NCBI GenBank assembly: GCA_000163695.1
Contig: GG774889.1
Span: 1,312,324 to 1,376,323, forward strand
Source: Bacteroidetes oral taxon 274 str. F0058
GTDB lineage: Bacteria > Bacteroidota > Bacteroidia > Bacteroidales > Paludibacteraceae
DNA: 64,000 bases
Reading direction: 5' to 3'
Shown here: in pieces, positions 1 through 8,731 of the stretch
Layout: the number at the start of each line of letters is the position of its first letter
Numbering within the stretch: position 1 is the stretch's first letter
Program-made: the position numbers and the translations under genes
Notes under the pieces: model-generated
Database searches by the model: none
Told to the model about the DNA's origin: nothing
The model's input: only the letters and a program-made list of their open reading frames with translations

Positions 1-280
1 ACAGCCGACCGCTCGGGCGACCTTCAGATTTGGGGGCAAACTGTGTGAAATAGTAGTTGTGGTTCAATGTCTGACCGGCGTTATTGAACAAAGCTCCGTC
101 GGATTCGCGTACTATGGTTTCCAAATCGGCATTTTCGAACTTAGTACCTTGTATGAGGTTGTTCAGGTTGTTTACATAGGTGGCAAGGTGTTTGCCGTGA
201 TGCAAATTAATCGTAGTTTCCGATATAACAGGTTCCAATGCATTTGCAGGATAAGGTAATACTATCAATTCGTGTTTCAT
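1..280 (-). CDS. sodB: Fe/Mn superoxide dismutase, N-terminal part (3' end outside window)
   Basis: Reading the minus strand from the ATG at 280 gives a 93-residue open frame running off the window edge. It starts MKHELIVLPYPANALEPVIS and has the SOD N-terminal signature with the first metal-ligand histidine in LHHGKHLATYVNNLN and the second in QTLNHNYYF. The enzyme dismutates superoxide in the cytoplasm. The start is the only ATG in frame and lies about 43 nt below a clear -7 box (330-337), so this looks like a single-gene unit. Fe versus Mn preference cannot be judged because the C-terminal half is missing. Confidence 0.93.
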   Translation of the reverse strand, partial: MKHELIVLPYPANALEPVISETTINLHHGKHLATYVNNLNNLIQGTKFENADLETIVRESDGALFNNAGQTLNHNYYFTQFAPKSEGRPSGRL

Positions 281-329
281 ATCAGATAAATTTATTTTTT
301 TAATTAATACTTACTGTTTTTATTTTGTG

Positions 330-337
330 CAAAGGTA
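330..337 (-). promoter_or_regulatory. Bacteroidota -7 box for sodB
   Basis: On the minus strand this reads TACCTTTG, matching TAnnTTTG. Transcription would start near 323. No convincing TTTG -33 element was found. Confidence 0.6.
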
Positions 338-408
338 TAATAAATTTTACTTATACCGAAGATATTTTTATAAAAAAAATTAATGACTGCTTTCGTTGCA
401 TATATCGA

Positions 409-1536
409 TTATTGTCTCACTTCGTTTATATCGACCCTCTTACCGTTTTTCATCGCTATCATAAAAGCGTCGGGGAATAGTTTACGTATCTCTGCCTGCA
501 TACGCAATACTTCGTCGTAATCGGTACTGCTGCCGTATGTATATTTATACATATTCTTGTCTTTGTAATACGAACATTTTAGTTTTTTGAACCTGTAATC
601 GTCGTCTTTCAGAGGCACAGAAGATATAAATACCTGCCACATAAATACCACTTCGTCTTTACTCTTTACCTCATCTTTTGGGGTAGCAGACACTGCCGAC
701 AAGTTCGTGTTGGTATCGGTATCGCGTCGATTGACGGATTCGCCTGCCAATGCTTCACGACTCAGGTCGAAGTCTTTTTTGTAACGAATGATACCGTCGT
801 AGATACCTCGAGCAAGGATACGTTTGCCTTCCTGCGAATTCATAAAACGACGTTCTTCTTCATTGGTAATATACCCTACCTCTATCAAAACGCTGGGTAT
901 GAGCGTCTGCCAGGTTACATAGAGCGATTTTTGTTTGACACCACGCAGATTTCGGTCTTTCGCTCCCATCTCGGTTCCTATATATCTGGCAAGATTGGTG
1001 CTGAGGTTAAATATCTGTGCTTGTTTTATTTCGTATATAGCGTTGAAAGTCTTATTGCTCGAGTAGTCATAGCGTTTCGCTTCTTCCTCTCCTGCTTTAT
1101 TAACGGTCTTTATAGAGCCTTTCTCCCTGAGAGTATTGGTTTTACGTTCGATATTTTCTACCGTCTGTATGTATACCTCTACGCCGTGAGCAGATGTAAC
1201 GTCGCGTTTTTTCTCTTCGTTATAAGCCGAATTGACATGGATAGAGACAAATATATCGCCATCAGCTTTGTTTGCCAACTCCATACGCTCCTCTTCTTTC
1301 AGTTTTTTGTCCGTCTTGCGAGTGTAAGCTACCTTTATATCGCTGTGCTCACCAAGCATATCACCGACCAGCTGTGCTATATCGAGCACTATATGCGACT
1401 CACATATACCTGCACGCGTAGCTCCCACATCGCTACCGCCGTGTCCGGGGTCGAGCACTACCGTGAAAGGCTTGGCTGCATTCAGTTCGAGGAGCGATAC
1501 GAACAATATTGATACTAAATAGATATATTTTTTCAT
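409..1536 (-). CDS. N-acetylmuramoyl-L-alanine amidase (Amidase_3, AmiC-like)
   Basis: Zinc amidase that cleaves the bond between MurNAc and the stem peptide in the periplasm, usually during cell separation. The protein has 375 residues. A signal peptide covers about residues 1-20 (MKKYIYLVSILF...LNA). The catalytic domain begins at VVLDPGHGGSD (His32), continues with the zinc-ligand Glu in CESHIV (about 46) and His in VSIHVNSAY (100), and ends with the catalytic Glu in LIEVGYI. The C-terminal ~100 residues look like a small SPOR-type or linker domain that I cannot assign firmly. I chose the internal Met at 1536 because the longer frame would overlap the upstream gene and put 26 non-signal residues first. 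It follows DUF3109 by 16 nt, so the two are probably co-transcribed. Confidence 0.9.
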   Translation of the reverse strand: MKKYIYLVSILFVSLLELNAAKPFTVVLDPGHGGSDVGATRAGICESHIVLDIAQLVGDMLGEHSDIKVAYTRKTDKKLKEEERMELANKADGDIFVSIHVNSAYNEEKKRDVTSAHGVEVYIQTVENIERKTNTLREKGSIKTVNKAGEEEAKRYDYSSNKTFNAIYEIKQAQIFNLSTNLARYIGTEMGAKDRNLRGVKQKSLYVTWQTLIPSVLIEVGYITNEEERRFMNSQEGKRILARGIYDGIIRYKKDFDLSREALAGESVNRRDTDTNTNLSAVSATPKDEVKSKDEVVFMWQVFISSVPLKDDDYRFKKLKCSYYKDKNMYKYTYGSSTDYDEVLRMQAEIRKLFPDAFMIAMKNGKRVDINEVRQ

Positions 1537-1552
1537 TTGTGTAAAAAAGTTT

Positions 1553-2155
1553 TTATTTAGACAAAAATTTATTCTCAACACTTTTAAACTCGGCATAATA
1601 GGCTTCGGCAGCACTGCTCAGTTCGGCATACCATTCGGCTCCAAAGCGTCGTATCAGAGAGTTTTTCAGATAACGATAGACAGGTATACCACGCTCTTTG
1701 CCGCAAATTTCGGCACCACGACAACACTCCCAACGATGCACATTTACAGCCGTGAAAGTATCGTACTCTTCCAAACGTACAGGATACAGATGACACGAAA
1801 TAGGTTTAGGGAAATCGATAAGCCCCTCGTTGTAAGCTTTCTCTAAGGCACAGAGACAGATGCCGTTTTCGAAATACGTAAAGACACACTCTCTACCATC
1901 TACGAGCGACGTAACATTGTCTCCGTCAACATCTACATAACTCGTCCCTTGACTGTCGATTACCTCCAGAGCACGTGCAGACAAAAATTGCCGCACGGCA
2001 GGCAACACCTTGTTGAGTTTCTTTACCTCTTCTTCGGTGAGTGGTGCGCCGGCGTCGCCTTCGACACAACAACAACCGCGACATACGCTGAGGTCGCAGC
2101 AAAACTTATGTTCGAACAAATCGAAACTGACAACGGTATCACCTATCTCAAGCAT
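1553..2155 (-). CDS. DUF3109 family cysteine-rich protein
   Basis: 200 residues, cytoplasmic, no signal peptide. It is rich in cysteines: FCCDLSVCRGCCCVEG near residues 18-32, then ECVF, CLCALE, SCHLYPVRL, WECC and ICGK further on. The spacing matches the DUF3109 family, which is thought to bind a metal or Fe-S cluster; no reaction is known for it. First gene of a probable two-gene unit with the amidase. The ATG at 2155 is preceded by a TATCTTTG box 37 nt upstream. The family call rests on the cysteine pattern and on conserved segments such as FPKPISCHLYPVR. Function is not inferable here. Confidence 0.85.
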   Translation of the reverse strand: MLEIGDTVVSFDLFEHKFCCDLSVCRGCCCVEGDAGAPLTEEEVKKLNKVLPAVRQFLSARALEVIDSQGTSYVDVDGDNVTSLVDGRECVFTYFENGICLCALEKAYNEGLIDFPKPISCHLYPVRLEEYDTFTAVNVHRWECCRGAEICGKERGIPVYRYLKNSLIRRFGAEWYAELSSAAEAYYAEFKSVENKFLSK

Positions 2156-2191
2156 TTGAACGGTAAATTTAATTCGTTACGAAATTCGGTG

Positions 2192-2199
2192 CAAAGATA
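2192..2199 (-). promoter_or_regulatory. -7 box for the DUF3109-amidase unit
   Basis: Minus strand TATCTTTG, about 37 nt above the DUF3109 start codon. Confidence 0.6.
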
Positions 2200-2280
2200 C
2201 GAAATAATAATGGTAACAACCTTATTTTTATCATTTCACACACGTATTTCGTAAAAAACAAAAGCCTCTTATCTTATACA

Positions 2281-2321
2281 AAAAGCGGGCAGTTCTTCAC
2301 TCTAAATCCGAACAGCCCGCT
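2281..2321 (-). terminator. Intrinsic terminator of the M23 peptidase gene
   Basis: On the minus strand AGCGGGC (2321-2315) pairs with GCCCGCT (2290-2284) and is followed at once by TTTT. It lies 24 nt beyond the stop codon. Confidence 0.7.
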
Positions 2322-2344
2322 ATAATTCTCTATTTTACAATTGA

Positions 2345-3391
2345 TTATCTATACCTAATAGAACGTCCCGGACGAATAACGGTTGTACGGCTGATGTGAT
2401 TGAGACGACAAATCCTCTTCACAGTAGTACCGTAGCGTTTGGCAATATACGACAGTGTCTCGCCATGACGCACTCTATGGTATTTCATCTGGTTAAATCT
2501 CTCAACATCTGCCTTATGCCTGAACGTCTCGCTTTTGGTAATACAGTAACTATCCGCAAAACATCTCTCTGTCGAATAATCTATTATCTTGCCTGTATTG
2601 AAGGCATTGCCCAAAAATCTGAATTCGAAGTGGAGATGAGGACCTGTCGAACGTCCAGTACTGCCTCCCAAGCCTATCAGCTGACCGGCGGTTACCTCCT
2701 GATTTACTCTAACCAAAGGTTTTGACAGGTGTGCGTAGAGCGTCTCCAAGCCGTTGTTATGTCGTATGACTATATAATGACCGTATCCGCGTGCTTCGTA
2801 TTCGACGATACGAACCGTGCCTGCAAACGAAGAGACAACAGAGTCGCCGACCTTCAACCCGATATCCGTGCCGTAGTGATAGCGTCTCCGACGTGCTCCG
2901 AAATTGGAGGTTACGTGGTTGTTGGCAGCAGCGGACTTTACTACGGGAAATACGAATCCGCGGCAGTCTATCCAAGTGCTGTCGGGGAGGTCGTTGATTT
3001 TTATCTTATACGGGTTCAGAAATTCCGATGTCCACGAGAATCCGTACAGTTCTTCGGACGGTACGTCGAAGTCGATATCTATGTCTTCACCGAAAGTATC
3101 TTCGGATTTCTCTTCGGTTACAACTTCGTATACCGGCGGAGTTTGGGATTGTTTGTTTACGTTTACGTTTTCGTCTTTCTTGGTAGCTTCCGAAGAGGTC
3201 TTTTTATTGACGTTATGTTTCTTCTTTTTGCTGCGTTTCTTACTTTTATGCTTCTTTGTACTGTGCTTTTTGGATTTAGATACACTTGTAACCGTACTTT
3301 TCCTTGCTGCCGAGGAGGTAGCCCCCTGTGTCGTTACAAGTGTGGTGGCAAGAAAGATAATGGTAATTAAAATAATCCTCTGTAATCTCAT
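2345..3391 (-). CDS. M23 family metallopeptidase with C-terminal LysM domain
   Basis: Periplasmic or surface peptidoglycan endopeptidase, 348 residues. An N-terminal signal (MRLQRIILITIIFLATTLVTTQG) is followed by a very basic low-complexity stretch of Lys/Ser/Thr (about 30-75). The M23/LytM domain then spans about 155-270 with the zinc motifs HYGTDIG and GPHLHFEFR (HxH), plus the middle HYIVIRHNNGLETLYAHL. A LysM domain closes the protein (HRVRHGETLSYIAKRYGTTVKRI). Both zinc motifs are intact, so an active enzyme is likely. I chose ATG 3391 over 3397 because GAGGAA sits directly against the first ATG but 6 nt before the second. It is monocistronic with its own terminator. Confidence 0.92.
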   Translation of the reverse strand: MRLQRIILITIIFLATTLVTTQGATSSAARKSTVTSVSKSKKHSTKKHKSKKRSKKKKHNVNKKTSSEATKKDENVNVNKQSQTPPVYEVVTEEKSEDTFGEDIDIDFDVPSEELYGFSWTSEFLNPYKIKINDLPDSTWIDCRGFVFPVVKSAAANNHVTSNFGARRRRYHYGTDIGLKVGDSVVSSFAGTVRIVEYEARGYGHYIVIRHNNGLETLYAHLSKPLVRVNQEVTAGQLIGLGGSTGRSTGPHLHFEFRFLGNAFNTGKIIDYSTERCFADSYCITKSETFRHKADVERFNQMKYHRVRHGETLSYIAKRYGTTVKRICRLNHISRTTVIRPGRSIRYR

Positions 3392-3659
3392 AATCATTTC
3401 CTCTATTTATTTTATATACTCAAAAATGCTACCCTCTAAGACTATTATAGTATCGGAGAGCAGATTATATAATATTGATTTACTTCATTACATATAAATA
3501 ACATTGTCTTCTCTAAAAAAATTTCTCTGTATTCATCTCTTTTCATCAAACATATCGGGGTATTGCCCATAGACTAATTGCCACACAGCGGGCAGCTCCC
3601 GATTCGGTCAAAATCAATGTCTTCTGTAACAGTACAAAATGCTTTCAGAATTAAAGCCG

Positions 3660-3667
3660 CAAATGTA
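3660..3667 (-). promoter_or_regulatory. Possible -7 box for M23 gene
   Basis: Minus strand TACATTTG. A CAAA (minus TTTG) at 3692-3695 is 24 nt further upstream as a possible -33 element. Confidence 0.35.
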
Positions 3668-3753
3668 TAAAAAGTTTTTTATATGACAATGCAAAAATGT
3701 GTTTCGGAGCAAAGTTTAACAGAATTTTGGTGAGATATTGCTAATTTTTGTAC

Positions 3754-3761
3754 TATCTTTG
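3754..3761 (+). promoter_or_regulatory. -7 box for der
   Basis: TATCTTTG, 17 nt before the der ATG. Confidence 0.6.
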
Positions 3762-3777
3762 TAAAAAATTTCGAATA

Positions 3778-5094
3778 ATGAGCAATATAGTAGCAATAGT
3801 AGGACGTCCTAATGTGGGCAAATCCACTCTGTTCAACAGACTGACGAAGAGCCGTAGGGCAATAGTAAACGACGAGGCAGGCACTACACGAGACCGTCAT
3901 TACGGTAAGGTCGAATGGAACGGCAAAGAGTTTTCCGTAATAGATACTGGAGGCTGGGTCGTGGGGTCGGAAGACATCTTCGAAGAGGAGATAAACCGAC
4001 AGGTGAGTATAGCCATCGAAGAGGCAGACGTCATACTGTTTGTAGTCGATGTACTAAGCGGAGTGACAGACCTCGATATGTTTGTGGCTCAGGTATTGAG
4101 GAAAAGCGGTAAAAACGTGATAGTCGTGGCAAACAAAGTGGATACGTTCGACCTGCAATATCAGGCGACGGAGTTCTATTCGCTCGGGTTGGGCGACCCG
4201 TTTATACTGTCGTCTGTCAATGGGTTGGGGAGCGGCGACCTGCTCGACGAGGTGCTCAACAGATTCCCCAAAAATGAAAAAGAGGCGGAGAACCTCGACG
4301 ACCTGCCGAAGCTCGCCGTCGTAGGACGACCCAATGCGGGCAAATCGTCGCTTGTAAATGCTTTCCTCGACGACAACCGCAATATCGTTACCGAAATAGC
4401 AGGCACCACACGAGACTCGATATATACTCGCTACAATAAGTTCGGGTACGACTTCTATCTGGTAGATACGGCAGGCATACGCAAAAAAGCCAAAGTGAAC
4501 GAAGATGTGGAGTATTACTCCGTCATAAGGGCAATACGAGCTATCGAAAACAGCGACGTATGCGTCTTGATGATAGACGCCGAACGCGGCATAGAGAGCC
4601 AAGACCTGAATATATTTTCGCTTATACAGAAAAACAAGAAAGGGCTCGTGGTATGCGTCAATAAATGGGACTTGATAGAAAACAAGAGCAACAAAGACGT
4701 AAAAACATTCGAGAATGCCATTAGAGAACGATTCGCTCCGTTCACGGATTTCCCCATAGTCTTTACTTCGGTCATCAACAAGCAACGGATATTCAAAGTA
4801 ATAGAGACGGCTATGCAGGTATACGAAAACAAGACACGCAAAATATCGACCAACAAACTAAACGAATTTTTCCTGCCGTTGATAGAAAACTACCCGCCAC
4901 CCGCCATCAAAGGAAAGTACGTAAAGATAAAATATATTACGCAGCTGCCCGATACTCAGGTGCCGACGTTTATCTTCTTTACTAACCTGCCGCAGTATAT
5001 CAGAGAGCCGTATTTCAGATTTCTCGAAAACAAACTCCGAAGCCAGTGGCAATTTACAGGTACCCCGACACTGCTGTTTGCCAGACAGAAGTAA
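3778..5094 (+). CDS. der: Ribosome biogenesis GTPase Der (EngA)
   Basis: Double-GTPase needed for maturation of the 50S ribosomal subunit. The protein has 438 residues. The first G domain starts with GRPNVGKSTLF (about residue 8), with DTGG and NKVD further on. The second starts with GRPNAGKSSLV (about residue 183) with DTAGI and NKWD. The C-terminal KH-like domain ends in LLFARQK. Length and motif order are standard for the family. The ATG at 3778 (MSNIVAIVGRP) is chosen because it puts the P-loop at the usual place; the longer frame starts upstream of the promoter box. Monocistronic on the plus strand. Confidence 0.97.
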   Translation: MSNIVAIVGRPNVGKSTLFNRLTKSRRAIVNDEAGTTRDRHYGKVEWNGKEFSVIDTGGWVVGSEDIFEEEINRQVSIAIEEADVILFVVDVLSGVTDLDMFVAQVLRKSGKNVIVVANKVDTFDLQYQATEFYSLGLGDPFILSSVNGLGSGDLLDEVLNRFPKNEKEAENLDDLPKLAVVGRPNAGKSSLVNAFLDDNRNIVTEIAGTTRDSIYTRYNKFGYDFYLVDTAGIRKKAKVNEDVEYYSVIRAIRAIENSDVCVLMIDAERGIESQDLNIFSLIQKNKKGLVVCVNKWDLIENKSNKDVKTFENAIRERFAPFTDFPIVFTSVINKQRIFKVIETAMQVYENKTRKISTNKLNEFFLPLIENYPPPAIKGKYVKIKYITQLPDTQVPTFIFFTNLPQYIREPYFRFLENKLRSQWQFTGTPTLLFARQK

Positions 5095-5161
5095 GATATT
5101 ATTATTAAGCAAATAATATAAATTTATCGGCGGGTTACGTACGGAAGATACATACCGTCCG

Positions 5162-5827
5162 TCAAAATGGGCGATACGATATGCCTATGTCGTAGACGTC
5201 GGTTTGCTCGTGCCTCTTTACATAACGCACGATACGCACTGTTACAGGCAGCAACACAACCTCGTACAGAGTTTTAAGGCATATTTGCGTCAGCATAAGC
5301 TGTATAAGCAGACGGTACGATATTTGCCCCAAGAAAGCAATATTGAAAAAGAGGAGCGAATCCACCGTCTCGCCCACCACTGTGGAGGCAACCGCCCGAA
5401 GCGAAAACATCTTGCCCTTCTGCAACACTTTCATACGGCTCATAACGTAAGCATTGAGCAGAGAGCCGCACAAAAAAGCCACGAAACTCGCCAGACTTAT
5501 CCGCATCGTGCTGCTAAGTACCAGCTCAAAGGCTTCTTGGTGTGTAAACTCGGCTGTCGGCGGCAGCATTATGGCAAACTGGAAAACCAATATAGCAAAG
5601 GCATTCATCGCAAAGCCGAGCCATATCATCAGCCGTGCACTGCGGTAACCCCACACTTCGGCTACCAAGTCGTTGATGATATACGAGACGGGGAAAATAA
5701 ACAGTCCGCCCGTAAGAGGAACTATCCAGATAGTCGTCAGCTTCTGCTCTACGATATTGGATACAATAAGGCACGTGGCGAACACAACGCCACAGATAAA
5801 ATAGAGATTGGATACTTTTTTCGTCAT
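5162..5827 (-). CDS. yhhQ: Queuosine precursor transporter (YhhQ/QPTR family)
   Basis: Inner-membrane protein of 221 residues with about six hydrophobic helices, of the Vut_1/YhhQ family that imports queuine precursors such as preQ0/preQ1. Recognised from the N-terminal NLYFICGVVFATCLIVSNI, the loop FPVSYIINDLVAEVWGYRSAR and the late GETVDSLLFFNIAF, all characteristic of the family. It lies 86 nt downstream of purE on the same strand and may be co-transcribed with it. No known preQ1 riboswitch could be recognised in the 86-nt gap. Confidence 0.9.
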   Translation of the reverse strand: MTKKVSNLYFICGVVFATCLIVSNIVEQKLTTIWIVPLTGGLFIFPVSYIINDLVAEVWGYRSARLMIWLGFAMNAFAILVFQFAIMLPPTAEFTHQEAFELVLSSTMRISLASFVAFLCGSLLNAYVMSRMKVLQKGKMFSLRAVASTVVGETVDSLLFFNIAFLGQISYRLLIQLMLTQICLKTLYEVVLLPVTVRIVRYVKRHEQTDVYDIGISYRPF

Positions 5828-5913
5828 ATTCTTGTTTTTTTAGTGGTTATCAAGCACACTTCGCCTGTCTCGGTTGAGAGGTATTAGCCATCGGAGAGGC
5901 AGACACTCGCATT

Positions 5914-6420
5914 TCAATTTGTTTTGAACTTATACTTCACCTCTTGAAGTTGTTCGTTGGCTTTTACTATCTTGGTTTTGAGCTCGCTTTTATACTTTTG
6001 TAGCTTTGCCCGTAGCTCGCTATTGCCTACTGCCAATATCTGCACAGCCAATAGCCCCGCATTCTGCCCCGCATCGATACCGACGGTAGCCACAGGGATT
6101 GCGGGAGGCATCTGTACTATCGCCAGCAGGGCGTCCATTCCCTGCAACGAGGCACTTATCGGCAGTCCTATTACAGGCAACGACGTAGACGCTGCTATAA
6201 CCCCCGGCAGATGTGCAGCCATACCGGCACCAGCTATTATCACCTCGATGCCGCGTTTGTCGGCAGAGGCAGCAAACTCTGCCACTTGGTCGGGTGTACG
6301 GTGTGCCGACAGAGCGTTCATCTCGAACGGCACTTCGAACTCATCGAGTATCTTCGCCACTTTCTCCATTACGGGCAAGTCCGACGTGCTGCCCATTATT
6401 ATACTTACTTTCGGTATCAT
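5914..6420 (-). CDS. purE: N5-carboxyaminoimidazole ribonucleotide mutase PurE
   Basis: Step of de novo purine synthesis: converts N5-CAIR to CAIR. 168 residues, normal for class I PurE. Substrate-binding GSTSDLPVM is near residue 10, the catalytic histidine lies in NALSAHRTPD, and the phosphate-site loop is GAGMAAHLPGVIA. No PurK gene is in the window. It is 52 nt downstream of the DUF4831 gene, with no TAnnTTTG box seen between them, so it may ride on that transcript. Confidence 0.96.
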   Translation of the reverse strand: MIPKVSIIMGSTSDLPVMEKVAKILDEFEVPFEMNALSAHRTPDQVAEFAASADKRGIEVIIAGAGMAAHLPGVIAASTSLPVIGLPISASLQGMDALLAIVQMPPAIPVATVGIDAGQNAGLLAVQILAVGNSELRAKLQKYKSELKTKIVKANEQLQEVKYKFKTN

Positions 6421-6472
6421 AATTATGTCTTTTACTGTACAATATATTATATTTTGTGTGAATACATCTTGT

Positions 6473-7522
6473 CTACTTTATATAATCTATGGTGCCATAC
6501 TTGGTAAGCACTACCGAGGTCGTAGGTTTGTCGAACATCTTGGCAGGGAATGCCGTAGCATATCCGAACTGAGGAAACAGGTATTTTCCTTCGCTTATCT
6601 TACCGCTCAATGCAGAGACAACGACTGTTGCTTCTGGAGCTATGTTGTAATAAATACCGTTCTTCTTGCTCTTGCTCGCAGCGGTAGACGGAGCGGGCAT
6701 ATCGGCGGATTTGACCGATATATATATCGGTTCGCCTGCGTAATCGTCTTTGTCCACCACTCCGAGACGTGGCGAAAAGCGACAAACAACCTCGTCGGTT
6801 ATGGATTGCTGCGGCACGATGCGGAATATCTTGCGTTCGGTATAATATTGCGTCTTCCCTGCAAAAAGTTCCGTCAGGCTTCTCTCGGCTGCATCGAGCT
6901 TTTCGAGCATCTTGTTCAGAGAATTAACGTCGAACTCGCCTTTATCCTCACCCGACAGCAAGTCTGCACGACTCTCTCTTATATCGAGTATCTGTCGAGC
7001 AACGAGCTGTGCCGTCTTCTCTTCGGAGGTGGCTTCCAGAGCTGCCTGTTCGAGCAACGAGTAATCGAACGTCGAGGTAGTATCCGCTGACGACAGACCA
7101 CGGATAGCGCTGTCGGATGCCGTCTCTACGGCAATGTCGGTATTTACGCTGCGTATAATCCCCTGTTTGTCGGTTTTTATCTTATATGCAACTGACTTTG
7201 GAGTTATGGACACGGCATACCGTTTGGTAGAGTCAGGTATCTGACGGTCGGTTATATCTACCTTCGCAATACGGTAGAAACTGCTGTCTTTTATTACCAC
7301 ATCGTTGAGCGAAAGGAAACGTTTGGCGTAGTTTGCAAACCTGCCCGCACGACGTATCACCTTCTGTTGCTCCACCGAAACGACTATTTCCGTGCGGGGC
7401 AAAAAGTATACAACGTGGTTCTGAGGTACGGCACTCCCCTTCCCCAACGGCACAACGTTTGTCTGTGCCACAGCCGTTGCCGCACAAGTCGCTAATAATA
7501 CGGATAACAATATCTTATTCAT
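6473..7522 (-). CDS. DUF4831 family exported protein
   Basis: 349 residues with an N-terminal signal peptide (MNKILLSVLLATCAATAVAQ, cut likely after AQ). The body resembles Bacteroidota DUF4831 proteins: an early VVYFLPRTEIVV segment, FAKRF-like segment AKRFLSLNDVV, and an acidic helical middle (about 180-225). Predicted to be periplasmic or outer-membrane associated. No catalytic residues can be pointed out and no function is known. It is first in a possible DUF4831-purE-yhhQ series. Its minus-strand -7 box (7702-7709) lies in a shared divergent promoter region with the plus-strand gene at 7757. Confidence 0.85.
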   Translation of the reverse strand: MNKILLSVLLATCAATAVAQTNVVPLGKGSAVPQNHVVYFLPRTEIVVSVEQQKVIRRAGRFANYAKRFLSLNDVVIKDSSFYRIAKVDITDRQIPDSTKRYAVSITPKSVAYKIKTDKQGIIRSVNTDIAVETASDSAIRGLSSADTTSTFDYSLLEQAALEATSEEKTAQLVARQILDIRESRADLLSGEDKGEFDVNSLNKMLEKLDAAERSLTELFAGKTQYYTERKIFRIVPQQSITDEVVCRFSPRLGVVDKDDYAGEPIYISVKSADMPAPSTAASKSKKNGIYYNIAPEATVVVSALSGKISEGKYLFPQFGYATAFPAKMFDKPTTSVVLTKYGTIDYIK

Positions 7523-7673
7523 ACCTATAAACTTTTTATTTGTAATCTTTCTTCTGTTGTCTTAAATTTATTGAAACAATGTCGGCAGACACTCTCGATA
7601 CTTACCGATGTATGTTGCAATGCCGATTAGACTCAAAAAATATCATTTTCTCTTGTTTCTCAAAAAAATTAAG

Positions 7674-7681
7674 TAAATTTG
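7674..7681 (+). promoter_or_regulatory. -7 box for hypothetical gene 7757
   Basis: TAAATTTG fits TAnnTTTG, 76 nt above the start codon. Back to back with the minus-strand box at 7702-7709. Confidence 0.45.
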
Positions 7682-7701
7682 CCGAGTAAAATTTAGGGTT
7701 G

Positions 7702-7709
7702 CAAAAGTA
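7702..7709 (-). promoter_or_regulatory. -7 box for DUF4831 gene
   Basis: Minus strand TACTTTTG fits TAnnTTTG, about 180 nt above the DUF4831 start. The two divergent boxes face away through each other, so transcription of one may interfere with the other. Confidence 0.45.
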
Positions 7710-7756
7710 ACTATTTTCAACCGAAAAAGCAAATAAATAAATCCTACGCAAAAGAT

Positions 7757-8590
7757 ATGAACAACCTAAAAAAGCAACTTGCCGAACTTACAGAGCTTGT
7801 CGATATTATTGCCGCTCTCGACAAATACGGTAGCCGACCTACGGCAAAGGATAACTACATCAATGACAAACTACGCCTGCAACACACCTTTTGGAAAGAA
7901 GCCCAAAGCCTATCGACAGAGATTGTTCGGCGTATCGAAGAGCAATCGGCAAATATCGCAACGCAGCTGCAAGCCTTAGAGCCTAAGAATACGACACCGA
8001 CCCAAGAGACGCCGATTGCGGCAAAACAAAAAACGGTTATAGATAAGCCTGTACAGACGATAAAAGAAGATATAAAACCACCACAACCCGCAGCCACAGA
8101 AGAGCCGCAGCCTATATATGCCCCAAACGCACCGACGGCAATGAGGGAAACGCCCAAGACCGACACCACTGCACAAAACGAGCATAAGTCTGAGGTACAG
8201 ACCGAATATATTGTCGAACAGCAGGTGAAGCAAACGGTTGTCGTTGCCGAGCAGCCTCGAAACCCACAGAATAAGTCGCCCGAACTTTTCGACAGAGTAA
8301 TAACGGGCGAAGTAAGACAGACCGATACCATACGGCAAACCGTCAAAGAGACCAACGCCGACCGCCCACGCCCCAAAAACCTGAATCATCTGATAGGCAT
8401 AGGCGACAGATTCAGATTCAGCCGAGAGTTGTTCGGAGGCAACGGCGAAAAGATGTCGAAGACACTCAACGAAATAAACAATATGGCTACCCTACAAGAA
8501 GCAACCGACTACATAACGGTAATACTAGGTTGGGACAAAGATAACCACACGGTACAGGATTTTATCGCCGTGCTCAAAAGGAGATTTTAG
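7757..8590 (+). CDS. Hypothetical cytoplasmic protein with conserved C-terminal domain
   Basis: 277 residues, no signal peptide or membrane segment. Residues 1-75 are predicted helical. About 75-175 is a low-complexity Pro/Gln/Thr/Glu linker. The last ~95 residues (from PELFDRVITGEV) form a compact, well-behaved domain with IGIGDRFRFSRELFGGNG, LNEINNM and DYITVILGWDKDN. Similar C-termini occur in Bacteroidota proteins annotated only as hypothetical. I recognise the pattern but know of no function. A strong terminator follows 43 nt after the stop, so the gene is its own unit. Confidence 0.8.
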   Translation: MNNLKKQLAELTELVDIIAALDKYGSRPTAKDNYINDKLRLQHTFWKEAQSLSTEIVRRIEEQSANIATQLQALEPKNTTPTQETPIAAKQKTVIDKPVQTIKEDIKPPQPAATEEPQPIYAPNAPTAMRETPKTDTTAQNEHKSEVQTEYIVEQQVKQTVVVAEQPRNPQNKSPELFDRVITGEVRQTDTIRQTVKETNADRPRPKNLNHLIGIGDRFRFSRELFGGNGEKMSKTLNEINNMATLQEATDYITVILGWDKDNHTVQDFIAVLKRRF

Positions 8591-8633
8591 CCGTATATCA
8601 TACACTTCATCAATATTTCGCCTAAAAGCATAT

Positions 8634-8680
8634 AAAAAGACAGAGTCGGTTGCTGTACAAACACCGACTCTGTCTTTTTT
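8634..8680 (+). terminator. Strong intrinsic terminator
   Basis: AAAAAGACAGAGTCGGT pairs perfectly with its complement around a 12-nt loop and ends in a T run. It is A/T-flanked on both sides, so could act in both directions. Confidence 0.85.
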
Positions 8681-8709
8681 GCACGGTAACGATAGTTTTA
8701 GTACCTTTG
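8678..8709 (+). promoter_or_regulatory. Promoter of the SGNH hydrolase pair
   Basis: TTTG at 8678-8681, a 20-nt spacer, then TACCTTTG at 8702-8709. This is a well-spaced Bacteroidota -33/-7 promoter that overlaps the tail of the preceding terminator. The ATG follows 22 nt later. Confidence 0.7.
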
Positions 8710-8731
8710 CGGAAATTTTTTTGATTCGTCG

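Larger units (their letters stand above)
3392..3777. other. 386-nt intergenic region between divergent M23 and der genes
   Basis: No convincing ORF or structured RNA was seen. It contains two outward-facing TAnnTTTG boxes (3660-3667 minus, 3754-3761 plus). If the minus box is used, the M23 mRNA has a leader of about 260 nt, unusually long for this window. Confidence 0.5.

Noticed and set aside
1537..1614. Longer start for the amidase
   Set aside because: It overlaps the DUF3109 gene and would bury the signal peptide.
5828..5913. preQ1 riboswitch upstream of the queuosine precursor transporter
   Set aside because: The minus-strand sequence contains an ACTAAAAAAAC stretch but no matching stem and loop of the preQ1-I consensus could be built.
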